This document shows, piece by piece, positions 18,749-27,835 of a stretch of DNA of 64,000 nt. This DNA comes from Algibacter luteus. Its GTDB lineage: Bacteria > Bacteroidota > Bacteroidia > Flavobacteriales > Flavobacteriaceae. A model generated the notes under the pieces. The model was not told where the DNA came from and did not search any database. It worked only from the letters and a program-made list of their open reading frames with translations. Each line of letters begins with the position of its first letter. The first letter of the stretch is position 1. Made by a program: the position numbers and the translations under genes. Location of the stretch: the NCBI RefSeq assembly GCF_900141715.1, contig NZ_FQYK01000007.1, forward strand, positions 62,001-126,000, read 5' to 3'.

Positions 18749-19999
18749 TTAGTTAGTGATGTTTGTAGACGATACTTGGTTAAAACCTATGATTCGGTCG
18801 TATCGAGCACCTAAATTTCTGTAATATACCAATACTTTATAATTGTTTTCGGTTTGCCAAAAATTGCCACTTATAGCGCCTTCATCTAAGATACCATTTT
18901 TATCTACTACCACATATTTGTAGTTATAAAACCCTTGCTTGAGCTTTAATTTTGTTTTGTAAACTCTGCCTTCGGGGTAGAAGTCCATTCGGTTCTCATC
19001 ATTAAGAGCAAAGTTATTATAATTGCCATATACATATATGTTTTTACCATCGAGTAATTCAGGATATTGTAAAGAGAAATGTACTTGAACATAATCTGCT
19101 TCTACACTTACATCGTCTCTGTCTATAGCCACAATTTTAAATTGCCCGTTAATATCTGGATTATACGTATATGGTACGTTTTTTCGCGATCCATCCATAA
19201 ATAAATAGGCTTGATAAATGTCTTCAAGTGCAATAGCTTGTACCCGCATCGTTGCAGCTCTTACATCTTTAGTCTCGAAAAATAAATATTCGTTACCACC
19301 TGGGAATGCAGTTTCTTTTATATATCTATAAATAAGTTTATTGCCCACAGTATATTGTGGTTTTAGGTTGCCAATGGCGGTGTTTAAATTATTATTTTGA
19401 ATGATTAATGTCTTTACGGTTTGCTGCGGGTTGTTAACGGATCTGCCTGCTGCAATTTCGATATCTACGGTTTGCGTGGTTTCAATATTGCTAACATCTC
19501 TTGAGCGTTTTATGGCGATACCAGGGGTAACGATGTCTTCATAAATCATAAATTTTCTTGAAAACACTAAATCTCGAGAGTTGTTGTAAATGGAAATAAT
19601 ATAATTACCTGAAACTTTTAACTGTTTGGTTTGTGAATTAGGGAGTGATAATTTATAATGCGAATACAGTTGAAACGTATTAAAGGAGTTTTGATAGTCC
19701 TGAATACGAAAATTATCGATTCCTAAAAGGTATTCTGATTTTACGAGAACTGATGGTTTCCAGTTATAATCACAATGCTGAATTTTATAATAAAAATCCG
19801 GTTCGTTACTCACTAAAGCATCAAATTCTAAGTAAAAAGGTTCACCTAGTTTCATAATAGGAAGTTCTCCTAAATTGCTACTGGAGCTTTTAAAAGTAAT
19901 TGATTTGATGTATTCAGGTGGGTTAACTTCTTGTTCTTGGCTATTAAGCACAAAACTGGTAGTGATTAAAAGAGATAACCATATAAGTTTAAACGACAT
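18749..19999 (-). CDS. Type IX secretion system Plug protein (DUF5103)
   Basis: 416 residues with a signal peptide (MSFKLIWLSLLITTSFVLNSQ). The N-terminal DUF5103 region is recognisable (YIKSITFKS, EPFYLEFDAL, PDFYYKIQHCDYNW, YLLGIDNFRIQDYQNSFNTFQ), followed by a beta-rich region. In Flavobacterium the homologous Plug caps the periplasmic face of the SprA translocon. It matches the presence of a PorT-like protein and a sorting-domain cargo in the same window. The gene is oriented away from the nqr operon. Confidence 0.88.
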   Translation of the reverse strand: MSFKLIWLSLLITTSFVLNSQEQEVNPPEYIKSITFKSSSSNLGELPIMKLGEPFYLEFDALVSNEPDFYYKIQHCDYNWKPSVLVKSEYLLGIDNFRIQDYQNSFNTFQLYSHYKLSLPNSQTKQLKVSGNYIISIYNNSRDLVFSRKFMIYEDIVTPGIAIKRSRDVSNIETTQTVDIEIAAGRSVNNPQQTVKTLIIQNNNLNTAIGNLKPQYTVGNKLIYRYIKETAFPGGNEYLFFETKDVRAATMRVQAIALEDIYQAYLFMDGSRKNVPYTYNPDINGQFKIVAIDRDDVSVEADYVQVHFSLQYPELLDGKNIYVYGNYNNFALNDENRMDFYPEGRVYKTKLKLKQGFYNYKYVVVDKNGILDEGAISGNFWQTENNYKVLVYYRNLGARYDRIIGFNQVSSTNITN

Positions 20000-20116
20000 T
20001 CTAGACTTTTTTTGTAAATATAAGCAAATTCTGTGCCTAAGCTAAATCGTATTATTTAGAATAAATATAAATAACAAGTAGAGATTAAATTGAGTATCAA
20101 ATTAGCTATTTATTCG

Positions 20117-20124
20117 TATTTTTG
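20117..20124 (+). promoter_or_regulatory. -7 element of the nqr operon promoter
   Basis: TATTTTTG fits TAnnTTTG, 37 bp upstream of the nqrA ATG. A TTG at 20090-20092 gives a 24 bp spacer, slightly longer than ideal. No other promoter-like element precedes the operon. Confidence 0.55.
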
Positions 20125-20161
20125 CAGCGATTTTTAGACAACTAATTTCAATAAAATAAAT

Positions 20162-21517
20162 ATGTCAAACGACATTCGTATTAAAAAAGGTCTGGACATT
20201 AAACTTATAGGTGAAGCTGAAAAAGCCGTAGAACGTGCGATTATTAGCAACTACTGCACTATAAGACCAGAAGATTTTCATAGCGTTATACCAAAACTTG
20301 TTGCAAAAGAAGGCACTACAGTAAAAGCTGGAGGTGTATTGTTTTTCGACAAATCCAAAGAAGTAGTGAAATTTGTATCTCCTGTTTCTGGGAAAGTAGT
20401 TGAGGTGGTTAGAGGACCAAAAAGACGCATTGATGCTATAAAAATTGAAGCAGATAAAACGCAAGTTTTTGAAGATTACGGTAAATGTGATATTGAGGGG
20501 TTAAGCCCTGAAGAAATTAAGGCACATTTATTAGCTTCAGGTTGCTGGCCGTTTGTAAAACAACGTCCGTATGATGTGATTGCAAATCCAGAAAAATCAC
20601 CTAAAGCGATTTTTATTTCTGGTTATGCAAGCGCGCCATTAGCAGCCGATTTAGATTTTACACTTCAAGGAAAAGAAGCGGAGTTACAAGCTGCAATTAC
20701 GGCCTTAGGTAAGTTAACCGAAGGTAAAGTGCATGTTTCTGTAGGGAAAGATGCTAATTCACCTTTATCGAATTTAAAAGGGATAACGTTACATAAAGTT
20801 TCAGGACCACATCCTTCTGGAAATGTGGGGACTCAAATAAATAGAATTGATCCTGTAAATAAAGGTGAAGTTGTATGGACGGTTGCACCTCAAGATTTAG
20901 TTATTATAGGTGAATTACTTTTAACAGGTAAGTTTAATGCTGAGCGTATTGTTGCTTTAGTAGGTTCTGCCGTTGAAAAACCTAGATATTTTAAAACACT
21001 TGCAGGAAGTGAAGTTTCTACTATTATTTATGATAAAGGTTTAAGCAAAAAATCAAATGCTCGTATTATTTCTGGAAATGTGCTATCAGGAAAAGAAATT
21101 AGGCCAGATGGAGCATTAGATTATTACAGTAATGTCATCTCTATAATCCCAGAAGGTGATGATTATGAGTTGTTTGGATGGAATAAGCCTGTGTTTAATA
21201 AAATTTCAACATCTCGAGCATTAACATTTTCATGGTTAACGCCAAATAAGAAATATGATTTAAATACAAACACCAACGGGGAACACCGAGCGTTTGTAAC
21301 AACAGGAACTTATGAAGAAGTTTTTCCATTAGATATTTATCCTATGCAAATCTTGAAGGCTTGTATGTATAAAGATTTAGACGAAATGGAAGCCTTAGGA
21401 ATGTACGAAGTAGCTCCTGAAGATTTTGCCTTAACAGAATTTGTATGTGTATCTAAACAACCACATCAAAAAATTATAAGAGAAGGTTTAGACTTAATGC
21501 TTAAAGAAATTGGTTAA
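20162..21517 (+). CDS. nqrA: Na+-translocating NADH:quinone reductase subunit A
   Basis: 451 residues, family length. It begins with the typical IRIKKGLDIKLIGEAE and contains HPSGNVGTQINRIDPVNKG, characteristic of NqrA. It is the peripheral cytoplasmic subunit implicated in quinone binding and has no transmembrane helices. First gene of the complete nqrABCDEF operon. The 74 bp gap to nqrB contains a small perfect hairpin (TTCATTTT/AAAATGAA, 21521-21543). Confidence 0.97.
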   Translation: MSNDIRIKKGLDIKLIGEAEKAVERAIISNYCTIRPEDFHSVIPKLVAKEGTTVKAGGVLFFDKSKEVVKFVSPVSGKVVEVVRGPKRRIDAIKIEADKTQVFEDYGKCDIEGLSPEEIKAHLLASGCWPFVKQRPYDVIANPEKSPKAIFISGYASAPLAADLDFTLQGKEAELQAAITALGKLTEGKVHVSVGKDANSPLSNLKGITLHKVSGPHPSGNVGTQINRIDPVNKGEVVWTVAPQDLVIIGELLLTGKFNAERIVALVGSAVEKPRYFKTLAGSEVSTIIYDKGLSKKSNARIISGNVLSGKEIRPDGALDYYSNVISIIPEGDDYELFGWNKPVFNKISTSRALTFSWLTPNKKYDLNTNTNGEHRAFVTTGTYEEVFPLDIYPMQILKACMYKDLDEMEALGMYEVAPEDFALTEFVCVSKQPHQKIIREGLDLMLKEIG

Positions 21518-21591
21518 TTATTCATTTTAAACAGTAAAATGAAAAATGTTTAAGATTATTCATTGAGGAACGAAATGAAAAATATTGCAAG

Positions 21592-22818
21592 ATGGATTTA
21601 AAAAAGAGATTACATATTTTAAAGAGAAAGTATAAGTACAAAAAAATGGCTCCTGCCTTTAATGCACTTCATACGTTTTTATACTTACCAGATGAAACTA
21701 CTCATAATGGTACCCATATAAAAGCAGCAGACGATTTAAAGCGTACCATGAATATTGTAATTATGGCTATGGTGCCATGTTTATTGTTTGGTATGTTTAA
21801 TGCTGGTTACCAGCATTATATTGCTTTAGGAGAAATTGAAGCTGTTTCAGGTGGGTTTTTTAGTTCTGAATTCTGGACACTAGATAATTTTCTGGTTGGT
21901 TTAGTGAAAATTTTACCGCTTGTAATTGTATCATACGGTGTTGGTTTAGCAATCGAATTTTTATTCGCAGTAATTAAAAAGCACGAAGTAGAAGAAGGTT
22001 ATTTAGTAACTGGTATGCTTGTGCCATTAATTGTTCCTGTTGATATTCCGTTATGGATGTTAGCTGTTGCAGTCGCTTTTGGTGTTGTTATAGGAAAAGA
22101 AGTTTTTGGTGGTACAGGGATGAATATCTTAAATCCAGCATTAACTATTAGAGCGTTTTTATTCTTCGCATATCCAACTTGGATGTCTGGAGATAAAGTT
22201 TGGGTTCATGGCGCGGTTGAAAGAGATCAAGCTATTGCAGCAGGACAAAACTTAGATGCTATTTCTGGAGAAACGATTTTAGGGAGTTTAGCACAAGGCA
22301 AAGAAGCAGGTTATGAAGTCATGGATATGTTCTTAGGATTTATTCCGGGTTCTGTTGGAGAAACTTCTACGTTATTAATAATTTTAGGTGGATTGTTTTT
22401 AGTATTCACCAAAATAGGTAGTTGGAGAATTATGTTATCCTCTGTTGTAGGTGCTATTATAATGGGATTAATTTTTAATCAAGTGGCAGCTTCAGGATGG
22501 ATTACAGATAGTAGTAAATTTTACGGTTTAATGAGCGCTCCTTTCTGGGAACATTTAATAATAGGAGGATTTGCTTTTGGTACTGTGTTTATGGCTACCG
22601 ATCCGGTAACTGCTTCGCAAACCAATAAAGGGAAATGGATTTACGGTTTCTTGGTTGGTTTTATATCAATAATGATTCGTGTGTTTAATCCAGCTTACCC
22701 TGAAGGTGTCATGTTAGCAATCTTGTTAATGAATGTGTTTGCACCAACCATCGATCATTATGTGGTTCAAGGAAATGTAAAGAAAAGAATGAAACGTTTA
22801 AAAGTAAAAACGGCTTAA
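21592..22818 (+). CDS. nqrB: Na+-translocating NADH:quinone reductase subunit B
   Basis: 408 residues with about ten membrane helices. This subunit carries covalent FMN on a Thr, normally in an SGAT-type motif, and forms the Na+ path. Here the motif reads SGET (T228 is the expected FMN attachment site), so the Ala before the Thr is Glu. The C-terminal region FGTVFMATDPVTASQTNKGKW is typical. nqrC starts 2 bp after the stop. FMN would be attached by the ApbE encoded at 28223. Confidence 0.97.
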   Translation: MDLKKRLHILKRKYKYKKMAPAFNALHTFLYLPDETTHNGTHIKAADDLKRTMNIVIMAMVPCLLFGMFNAGYQHYIALGEIEAVSGGFFSSEFWTLDNFLVGLVKILPLVIVSYGVGLAIEFLFAVIKKHEVEEGYLVTGMLVPLIVPVDIPLWMLAVAVAFGVVIGKEVFGGTGMNILNPALTIRAFLFFAYPTWMSGDKVWVHGAVERDQAIAAGQNLDAISGETILGSLAQGKEAGYEVMDMFLGFIPGSVGETSTLLIILGGLFLVFTKIGSWRIMLSSVVGAIIMGLIFNQVAASGWITDSSKFYGLMSAPFWEHLIIGGFAFGTVFMATDPVTASQTNKGKWIYGFLVGFISIMIRVFNPAYPEGVMLAILLMNVFAPTIDHYVVQGNVKKRMKRLKVKTA

Positions 22819-22820
22819 TC

Positions 22821-23582
22821 ATGAGTAATAAAACAGATTCTAATATATATACAATACTATTCGCCATAGGAATGGTTGTGGTTGTTGGTGCTTTATTAGC
22901 TTTTACTGCAGCATCATTAAAGCCTAATATTACAGAAAATAAGCGTATTGAAAAGCAACAGAATATCTTATACGCCATGGGTGTTAATGAGAACGACGAA
23001 ACAAGTGCTGTTTTCATTTCTGCAACAGAAGCACCTGAAGCTTTCCAATCGTTTATAAAAAAACAATTAGTTATTATTGACGGTGTTGCAAAAGAAGATG
23101 ACCAAGCATATTTAATTGATATCAAAAAAGAAAAATCGGCTGCTAAAGATCCTGATTACTCTAGAAAATTACCATTATTTGTTGGTGAAAGAGAAGGTAA
23201 AACATATTACGTAGCTCCGATATATGGTAAAGGTTTATGGGATGCTATCTGGGGATATGTTGCTTTAGATGAAAATATGGTAGTACAGGGTGCTTATTTT
23301 GATCATAAAGGTGAAACACCTGGATTAGGAGCAAACATTAAGCAACGATTCTTTATGGATGATTTTTATGGAGAGCATCTATTAACTGAAAATGGTGCCT
23401 TTAAAGGTATTACCGTTGCAAAAGGTAATGCAGATCCTAAAAATCTAGATAAAACTGATAACGAAGTTGATGCCATTGCTGGTGCAACAATTACAGGAGA
23501 TGGTGTTACAGCCATGATAAAAAGCGATTTAAAGTTATACAAGCCTTATTTCGATAGTTTAAAAACTCAAAAAACAAATTAA
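22821..23582 (+). CDS. nqrC: Na+-translocating NADH:quinone reductase subunit C
   Basis: 253 residues: one N-terminal transmembrane helix (residues about 8-33) and a periplasmic FMN-binding domain. The flavinylation motif reads AGATIT with T223 as the acceptor; the usual first Ser is Ala. GETPGLGANI, WGYVALDENM and FDHKGE stretches are typical. It receives electrons from the membrane FeS site and passes them to NqrB. Directly followed by nqrD after 3 bp. Confidence 0.97.
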   Translation: MSNKTDSNIYTILFAIGMVVVVGALLAFTAASLKPNITENKRIEKQQNILYAMGVNENDETSAVFISATEAPEAFQSFIKKQLVIIDGVAKEDDQAYLIDIKKEKSAAKDPDYSRKLPLFVGEREGKTYYVAPIYGKGLWDAIWGYVALDENMVVQGAYFDHKGETPGLGANIKQRFFMDDFYGEHLLTENGAFKGITVAKGNADPKNLDKTDNEVDAIAGATITGDGVTAMIKSDLKLYKPYFDSLKTQKTN

Positions 23583-23585
23583 TCT

Positions 23586-24233
23586 ATGGGACTTTTATCA
23601 AAAAAAGACACAAAGTTAATCACAGACCCATTAGCGGATAATAACCCTATTACGATTCAAGTATTAGGTATTTGTTCAGCTTTAGCGATTACTGCAGAAT
23701 TGAAAGCTTCAATTGTAATGGCTGTTTCGGTATTGTTTGTTTTAGGAATAGGAAACGTGGTTATTTCTTTGATGAGAAATATAATTCCTTCTAAAATTAG
23801 AATTATAGTTCAGCTTGTAGTTGTAGCAGCTCTTGTAATTATAGTTGATCAAGTTTTAAAAGCTTTTGCTTACGAGTTAAGTAAAACCTTATCAGTATTC
23901 GTAGGTCTTATTATTACAAACTGTATTATTATGGGACGTTTTGAAGCTTTTGCTTTAGGTAACGGACCATGGCGTTCATTTCTTGACGGGATAGGAAATG
24001 CAGCAGGTTACGGTGTTATTCTTATTATAGTTGGATTTTTTAGAGAGCTTTTAGGATCTGGTACTTTACTTGGATTTAAAGTTTTAGGAGATCCTATCGA
24101 GAAAACAGGATTGTATGCTTTAGGCTATGAAAATAACGGTTTTATGTTATTATCGCCAATGGCATTAATTGTAGTTGGTATTATAATCTGGGTACAACGT
24201 AGTAGAAATAAAGCATTAATAGAAGATCATTAA
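23586..24233 (+). CDS. nqrD: Na+-translocating NADH:quinone reductase subunit D
   Basis: 215 residues with six membrane helices. It contains the half-buried cysteine stretches VLGICSALAIT and ITNCIIMGRFEAFALGNGPW; the conserved Cys in each (together with those of NqrE) ligate the intramembrane iron site. Homologous to RnfE/NqrE. A 74 bp gap with TTAT-rich direct and inverted repeats separates it from nqrE. Confidence 0.96.
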   Translation: MGLLSKKDTKLITDPLADNNPITIQVLGICSALAITAELKASIVMAVSVLFVLGIGNVVISLMRNIIPSKIRIIVQLVVVAALVIIVDQVLKAFAYELSKTLSVFVGLIITNCIIMGRFEAFALGNGPWRSFLDGIGNAAGYGVILIIVGFFRELLGSGTLLGFKVLGDPIEKTGLYALGYENNGFMLLSPMALIVVGIIIWVQRSRNKALIEDH

Positions 24234-24307
24234 AATTTGGTTACAAGTTACTAGTTATTGGTTATTGGAACCAGTAACAATTAACAAATAACAAATAACT
24301 AATATAT

Positions 24308-25030
24308 ATGGAACATATAGAATTATTTTTCAAATCAATATTTATAGATAACATGGTATTTGCCACGTTCTTAGGGATGTGTTCTTACCTAGCTGTATCT
24401 AAAAAAGTAAGTACAGCCGTTGGTCTAGGTGCTGCCGTAATTTTTGTATTGGCTATTACAGTACCATTAAACTGGTTATTGGATCAATATTTATTACAAC
24501 CGGGAGCATTATCTTGGTTAGGTGCTGAATATGCAGATTATGATTTAAGTTTCTTGTCATTCATCATGTTTATTGCAACTATTGCAACCATGGTACAATT
24601 GGTAGAAATTGTAGTAGAAAAATTTTCACCTTCATTGTATAATTCATTAGGTATATTTTTACCGCTTATTGCAGTAAACTGTGCGATTTTGGGAGGATCT
24701 TTATTTATGCAATCTCGTGAAATACCAACGTTAGGTTTAGCCTTAAACTACGGTGTAGGTTCTGGAATCGGATGGTTTTTAGCAATTTTAGCCATTGCAG
24801 CTATTCGTGAGAAAATTAGATATTCAAATGTGCCACCAGCTTTAAGAGGGTTAGGAATAACTTTCATTATTACAGGTTTAATGGCTATAGGATTTATGAG
24901 TTTTGGAGGTATGTTAACGGGTGGTGACGATGAAGCTCCAAAAGCAGATGAAGCTACCCAAGTAGAAGCTTCAAAAGAAGATTTAAATAAAGAAAAAGTG
25001 TTAGCTAACAACATAAAAGTAAATGAGTAA
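24308..25030 (+). CDS. nqrE: Na+-translocating NADH:quinone reductase subunit E, with charged C-terminal tail
   Basis: 240 residues, about 40 longer than most NqrE. Residues 1-200 are the normal six-helix subunit, with the iron-ligand Cys stretches [13 protein letters not shown] and [13 protein letters not shown]. The last part, after [11 protein letters not shown], is a hydrophilic Glu/Lys/Ala-rich tail rich in Asp and Glu, likely disordered and cytoplasmic or periplasmic depending on topology. The stop overlaps the nqrF start in ATGAGTAA, so translation is coupled. Confidence 0.95.
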   Translation: MEHIELFFKSIFIDNMVFATFLGMCSYLAVSKKVSTAVGLGAAVIFVLAITVPLNWLLDQYLLQPGALSWLGAEYADYDLSFLSFIMFIATIATMVQLVEIVVEKFSPSLYNSLGIFLPLIAVNCAILGGSLFMQSREIPTLGLALNYGVGSGIGWFLAILAIAAIREKIRYSNVPPALRGLGITFIITGLMAIGFMSFGGMLTGGDDEAPKADEATQVEASKEDLNKEKVLANNIKVNE

Positions 25031-26339
25031 TATGATATTAGCCGCAGGAACATTAGGAACCGTAATAGCAACTGTAACAGCGTTTTTAGTAATTACTTTG
25101 TTGTTGGTCGCATTGTTATTATTTGTAAAACAAAAACTTTCGCCATCAGGTCCAGTTAAAATCACCATTAATGGTGAAAAAGAAATTGAGGTAGCCTCTG
25201 GAGGAAGTTTACTTTCAACATTAGGTGCTCAAAAAATCTTTTTACCATCGGCATGTGGTGGTGGTGGAACATGTATTCAATGTGAATGTCATGTATTAGA
25301 AGGAGGAGGTGAAGCCCTTCCTACTGAAACACCGCATTTCACAAGAAAAGAATTGCAGCATGGTGCGCGATTAGCATGTCAGGTTAAAGTAAAGCAAGAC
25401 ATGGATATTACCATACCAGAAGAAGTTTTTGGTATTAAAAAATGGGAAGCAACTGTTGTGCGTAATTATAATGTAGCCTCTTTTATTAAGGAATTTGTTG
25501 TTGAAATTCCAGAGGATATGGGTTATAAAGCAGGTGGATACATTCAAATTGAAATTCCTCCTTGTCAGATAAAATATGCTGATATTGATATTACTGCACA
25601 CCCAGAAGAACATGAAACTCCAGATAAGTTTCAAGCTGAGTGGGATAAGTTTGGTCTTTGGCCACTAGTAATGAAGAATGATGAAACCGTTGAAAGAGCT
25701 TATTCTATGGCTTCTTACCCAGCAGAAGGTCGAGAAATTATGTTAAATGTTCGTATTGCTACACCGCCTTGGGATCGTGCAAAAAATGGCTGGATGGATG
25801 TTAACCCTGGTGTTGCTTCATCTTACATTTTTGCTCAAAAACCAGGTGATAAAGTAACTATTTCAGGTCCTTACGGTGAGTTTTTCATTAATGAATCTGA
25901 AAGTGAAATGCTATACGTTGGTGGTGGAGCAGGAATGGCACCAATGCGTTCGCATTTATATCACCTTTTCAAAACATTAAAGACTGGAAGAAAAGTAACT
26001 TATTGGTATGGTGGACGATCTAAAAGAGAGTTATTCTATTTAGATCACTTTTATCAGTTAGAAAAAGATTTCCCTAACTTTAATTTCTATTTAGCATTAT
26101 CTGAACCATTACCAGAAGATAATTGGAAAGTTAAAGAAACTATAGATTCACCAGGTGATGGATTCGTTGGATTTATCCACAATTGTGTAATTGATAATTA
26201 TTTAAGTTTACATGAATCACCAGAAGATATTGAATTATATTTCTGTGGACCTCCATTAATGAACAAAGCAGTTCAAAAAATGGGTGAAGATTTTGGTATC
26301 CCTGATGAGCATATCAGATTTGATGATTTTGGTGGATAA
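25023..26339 (+). CDS. nqrF: Na+-translocating NADH:quinone reductase subunit F (NADH-oxidising)
   Basis: 438 residues: an N-terminal anchor helix (about 5-35), a 2Fe-2S ferredoxin domain with C78, C84, C87 and C119, an FAD-binding domain with RAYSMAS and an NADH-binding domain with [11 protein letters not shown] and the terminal FDDFGG. It oxidises NADH and feeds electrons to the other subunits. The last nqr gene, followed by a clear terminator, so the genes further on are separately transcribed. Confidence 0.97.
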   Translation: MSNMILAAGTLGTVIATVTAFLVITLLLVALLLFVKQKLSPSGPVKITINGEKEIEVASGGSLLSTLGAQKIFLPSACGGGGTCIQCECHVLEGGGEALPTETPHFTRKELQHGARLACQVKVKQDMDITIPEEVFGIKKWEATVVRNYNVASFIKEFVVEIPEDMGYKAGGYIQIEIPPCQIKYADIDITAHPEEHETPDKFQAEWDKFGLWPLVMKNDETVERAYSMASYPAEGREIMLNVRIATPPWDRAKNGWMDVNPGVASSYIFAQKPGDKVTISGPYGEFFINESESEMLYVGGGAGMAPMRSHLYHLFKTLKTGRKVTYWYGGRSKRELFYLDHFYQLEKDFPNFNFYLALSEPLPEDNWKVKETIDSPGDGFVGFIHNCVIDNYLSLHESPEDIELYFCGPPLMNKAVQKMGEDFGIPDEHIRFDDFGG

Positions 26340-26359
26340 GACTATCACACATTTTAAAT

Positions 26360-26390
26360 AAAAAAACCGCCAGAAAAGGCGGTTTTTTTA
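26360..26390 (+). terminator. Terminator of the nqr operon
   Basis: AAAAAACCGCC-AGAAAA-GGCGGTTTTTTT: a short GC stem with flanking A- and T-runs, 20 bp past the nqrF stop. Confidence 0.9.
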
Positions 26391-26463
26391 TGCCCAATTT
26401 TTAAGTAAGATGTTATCCTTACAGAGTCAATAAATGTAAAACTATGTATTTTATCGATAAAAA

Positions 26464-26494
26464 TTTGCATTTCATCGAATAAATGTTATATTTG
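26464..26494 (+). promoter_or_regulatory. Strong consensus promoter in the nqrF downstream gap
   Basis: TTTG (26464-26467), a 19 bp spacer and TATATTTG (26487-26494) form one of the best promoter matches in the window. The next ATG, at 26521, opens only a three-codon frame, so the promoter may serve a decayed gene, a small RNA, or the gene at 26773 through a long leader. Confidence 0.6.
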
Positions 26495-26520
26495 TCTTGT
26501 TGAACCCCAAAATTACTAAA

Positions 26521-26672
26521 ATGAAAAAGTAACCTATTTATTGATTTTAGTCTACGTTTGTTCTTTTATGGTTGGTGTAAAATTAACTAATAGAATATCA
26601 AAATTACAAGCACATTATTTTTCCCTAAAATGTTCAAACTCATTAATCACTATGAGCACAAAATGCTTTTAA
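26521..26672 (+). pseudogene. Possible frameshifted short secreted-protein gene
   Basis: The ATG at 26521 reads M-K-K-stop. If one base were added in the A-run after it, the frame would continue as MKK followed by TYLLILVYVCSFMVG, a convincing signal-peptide or membrane-anchor sequence, and run to a TAA at 26672 (about 50 residues). It sits 27 bp past a strong promoter. This is either a gene broken by a one-base deletion, a sequencing error in a homopolymer, or coincidence. The rest of the 433 bp gap 26340-26772 holds only the terminator and promoter described separately. Confidence 0.3.
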
Positions 26673-26772
26673 TTGTTTCATTAATTAATGATTTAAATAA
26701 GTAAGATACTTTTTCTGTAAAATTTAAACCAGCAAAAATGTTGGTAGTTAATGTTTAATTAAATTTTATGTT

Positions 26773-27150
26773 ATGAGTAAACCACTTACAGAACAGGAAT
26801 TACACAATCTTGCAATGAATCATGTTGGCAAAGATTTAGAAGACCAAGGCTTTCAATTTATTACGATAAATAATAAATTAGAAAAGCATCCTCAATTTAT
26901 ATGTGTTGACAAAAACAATCAATGTTATTATGTAATTGTAAGAGCAGTAAAATTACCATTTAACCCTTATAAATATAATGTGGTTTGGATGGAATCATTT
27001 AAATACCATGCTTATAGAAAAAATGCTAAAGTACTTTACGCCGGAATTGGTTTAGGTAATGCAGAGGATGAAAATCTTCCGTTATATATTGATCAAGATT
27101 ATTTGTTTGAATATACAGGAATACAAACTTTACAAACAATACTAAATTAA
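26773..27150 (+). CDS. Small unknown protein linked to nqr/apbE, paralogue 1
   Basis: 125 residues, no signal peptide, mixed alpha/beta, one domain. It is a paralogue of the protein at 27836: the first 22 residues (starting MSKPLTEQELHNLAMNH) are identical and the rest are similar throughout (KHPQF.C.DKN, YVIVRAV, KVLYAG.G.G, Q.Y..EY.GIQ). From memory, Flavobacteriaceae carry a gene of this type between nqrF and apbE, sometimes annotated loosely as an NQR subunit; I cannot confirm that. A role in assembly or regulation of Na+-NQR is only inferred from position. Confidence 0.7.
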   Translation: MSKPLTEQELHNLAMNHVGKDLEDQGFQFITINNKLEKHPQFICVDKNNQCYYVIVRAVKLPFNPYKYNVVWMESFKYHAYRKNAKVLYAGIGLGNAEDENLPLYIDQDYLFEYTGIQTLQTILN

Positions 27151-27195
27151 ATAAAAGGTAAACATCCATTCTATTTAATAAAATTAAACCAATAT

Positions 27196-27645
27196 TTATA
27201 CTATGTCGTAAAAAGCCTTTTGATTTTTAACTTCAAACAATTTTGTATAATCCATAACATTGTCAATGCCATCCATTTCGCATAAAATTCGAATAACGTC
27301 ACTTAATCCTTTAAATAAAATAATTTTGTCCGTTGGATTTTTTGGTTTGGTATTTTTATAATGTAGAGGTAATTGATAACCACATGCTTTTAAAAAAGTT
27401 GCTTCAATTTCAAGTAATTCTAGAGGCGAATAGCCATTAAACTTTCGTCCGATTCTTTGATGAACGGTCCCAATATAATTAAGTTTTATAGAACCATGAT
27501 GGTCTGAGAGATGTTTCCAAATATCAGTATTATCTAATATATTCCCCACAGCACAATGTTTATTACATTCAGGGTTTAATTTATTGCTATGAAACGCGGT
27601 ATAGAGCTTTTTCAAAGCAGATTCTAGTCTAGGAGAGGTTTTCAT
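27196..27645 (-). CDS. Unknown protein with CxxxC motif, inverted between the two paralogues
   Basis: 149 residues from the ATG at 27645 (MKTSPRLES; an ATG two codons upstream is also possible). Longer upstream frames give a low-complexity, Phe/Lys-rich extension and are not preferred. Visible features are KLYTAFHSN, a Cys motif NPECNKHCAVGN, a DHHGSIKLNYIG stretch and the final acidic/hydrophobic region. The Cys motif plus neighbouring His could bind a metal. Family not recognised; its recurring flavobacterial company with nqr genes is suspected. It is on the opposite strand to all its neighbours. Confidence 0.65.
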   Translation of the reverse strand: MKTSPRLESALKKLYTAFHSNKLNPECNKHCAVGNILDNTDIWKHLSDHHGSIKLNYIGTVHQRIGRKFNGYSPLELLEIEATFLKACGYQLPLHYKNTKPKNPTDKIILFKGLSDVIRILCEMDGIDNVMDYTKLFEVKNQKAFYDIV

Positions 27646-27823
27646 ATTCATTTGTTTTGACCTTAAATTAATAAAAAATACACGCTTTTTTATAAAGTTT
27701 ATCTTAAAATTAAAAAAAATCAAACTTTTTAGTTTATGTAATGAGGATGCTACACGTTGTATGATTAATATATCATCTCATCGAAACATTTATAAAATGG
27801 TATTATCTCTTCAGCATTTGTGC

Positions 27824-27831
27824 TATTTTTG
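27824..27831 (+). promoter_or_regulatory. -7 element directly before the start codon at 27836
   Basis: TATTTTTG fits TAnnTTTG and ends 4 bp before the ATG, so the transcription start would fall on or next to the start codon. This would give a leaderless mRNA. No good -33 is visible. Confidence 0.4.
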
Positions 27832-27835
27832 ATAT

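Noticed and set aside
22709-23125. 138-codon frame opposite nqrB/nqrC
   Set aside because: It is antisense to two conserved nqr genes with clear motifs; the Ser/Lys-rich translation is a shadow.
24234-24307. TTAT-rich inverted repeats between nqrD and nqrE as a terminator or attenuator
   Set aside because: The arms are AT-rich, imperfect and lack a T-run, and nqrE must be expressed with the operon, so no terminator is called.
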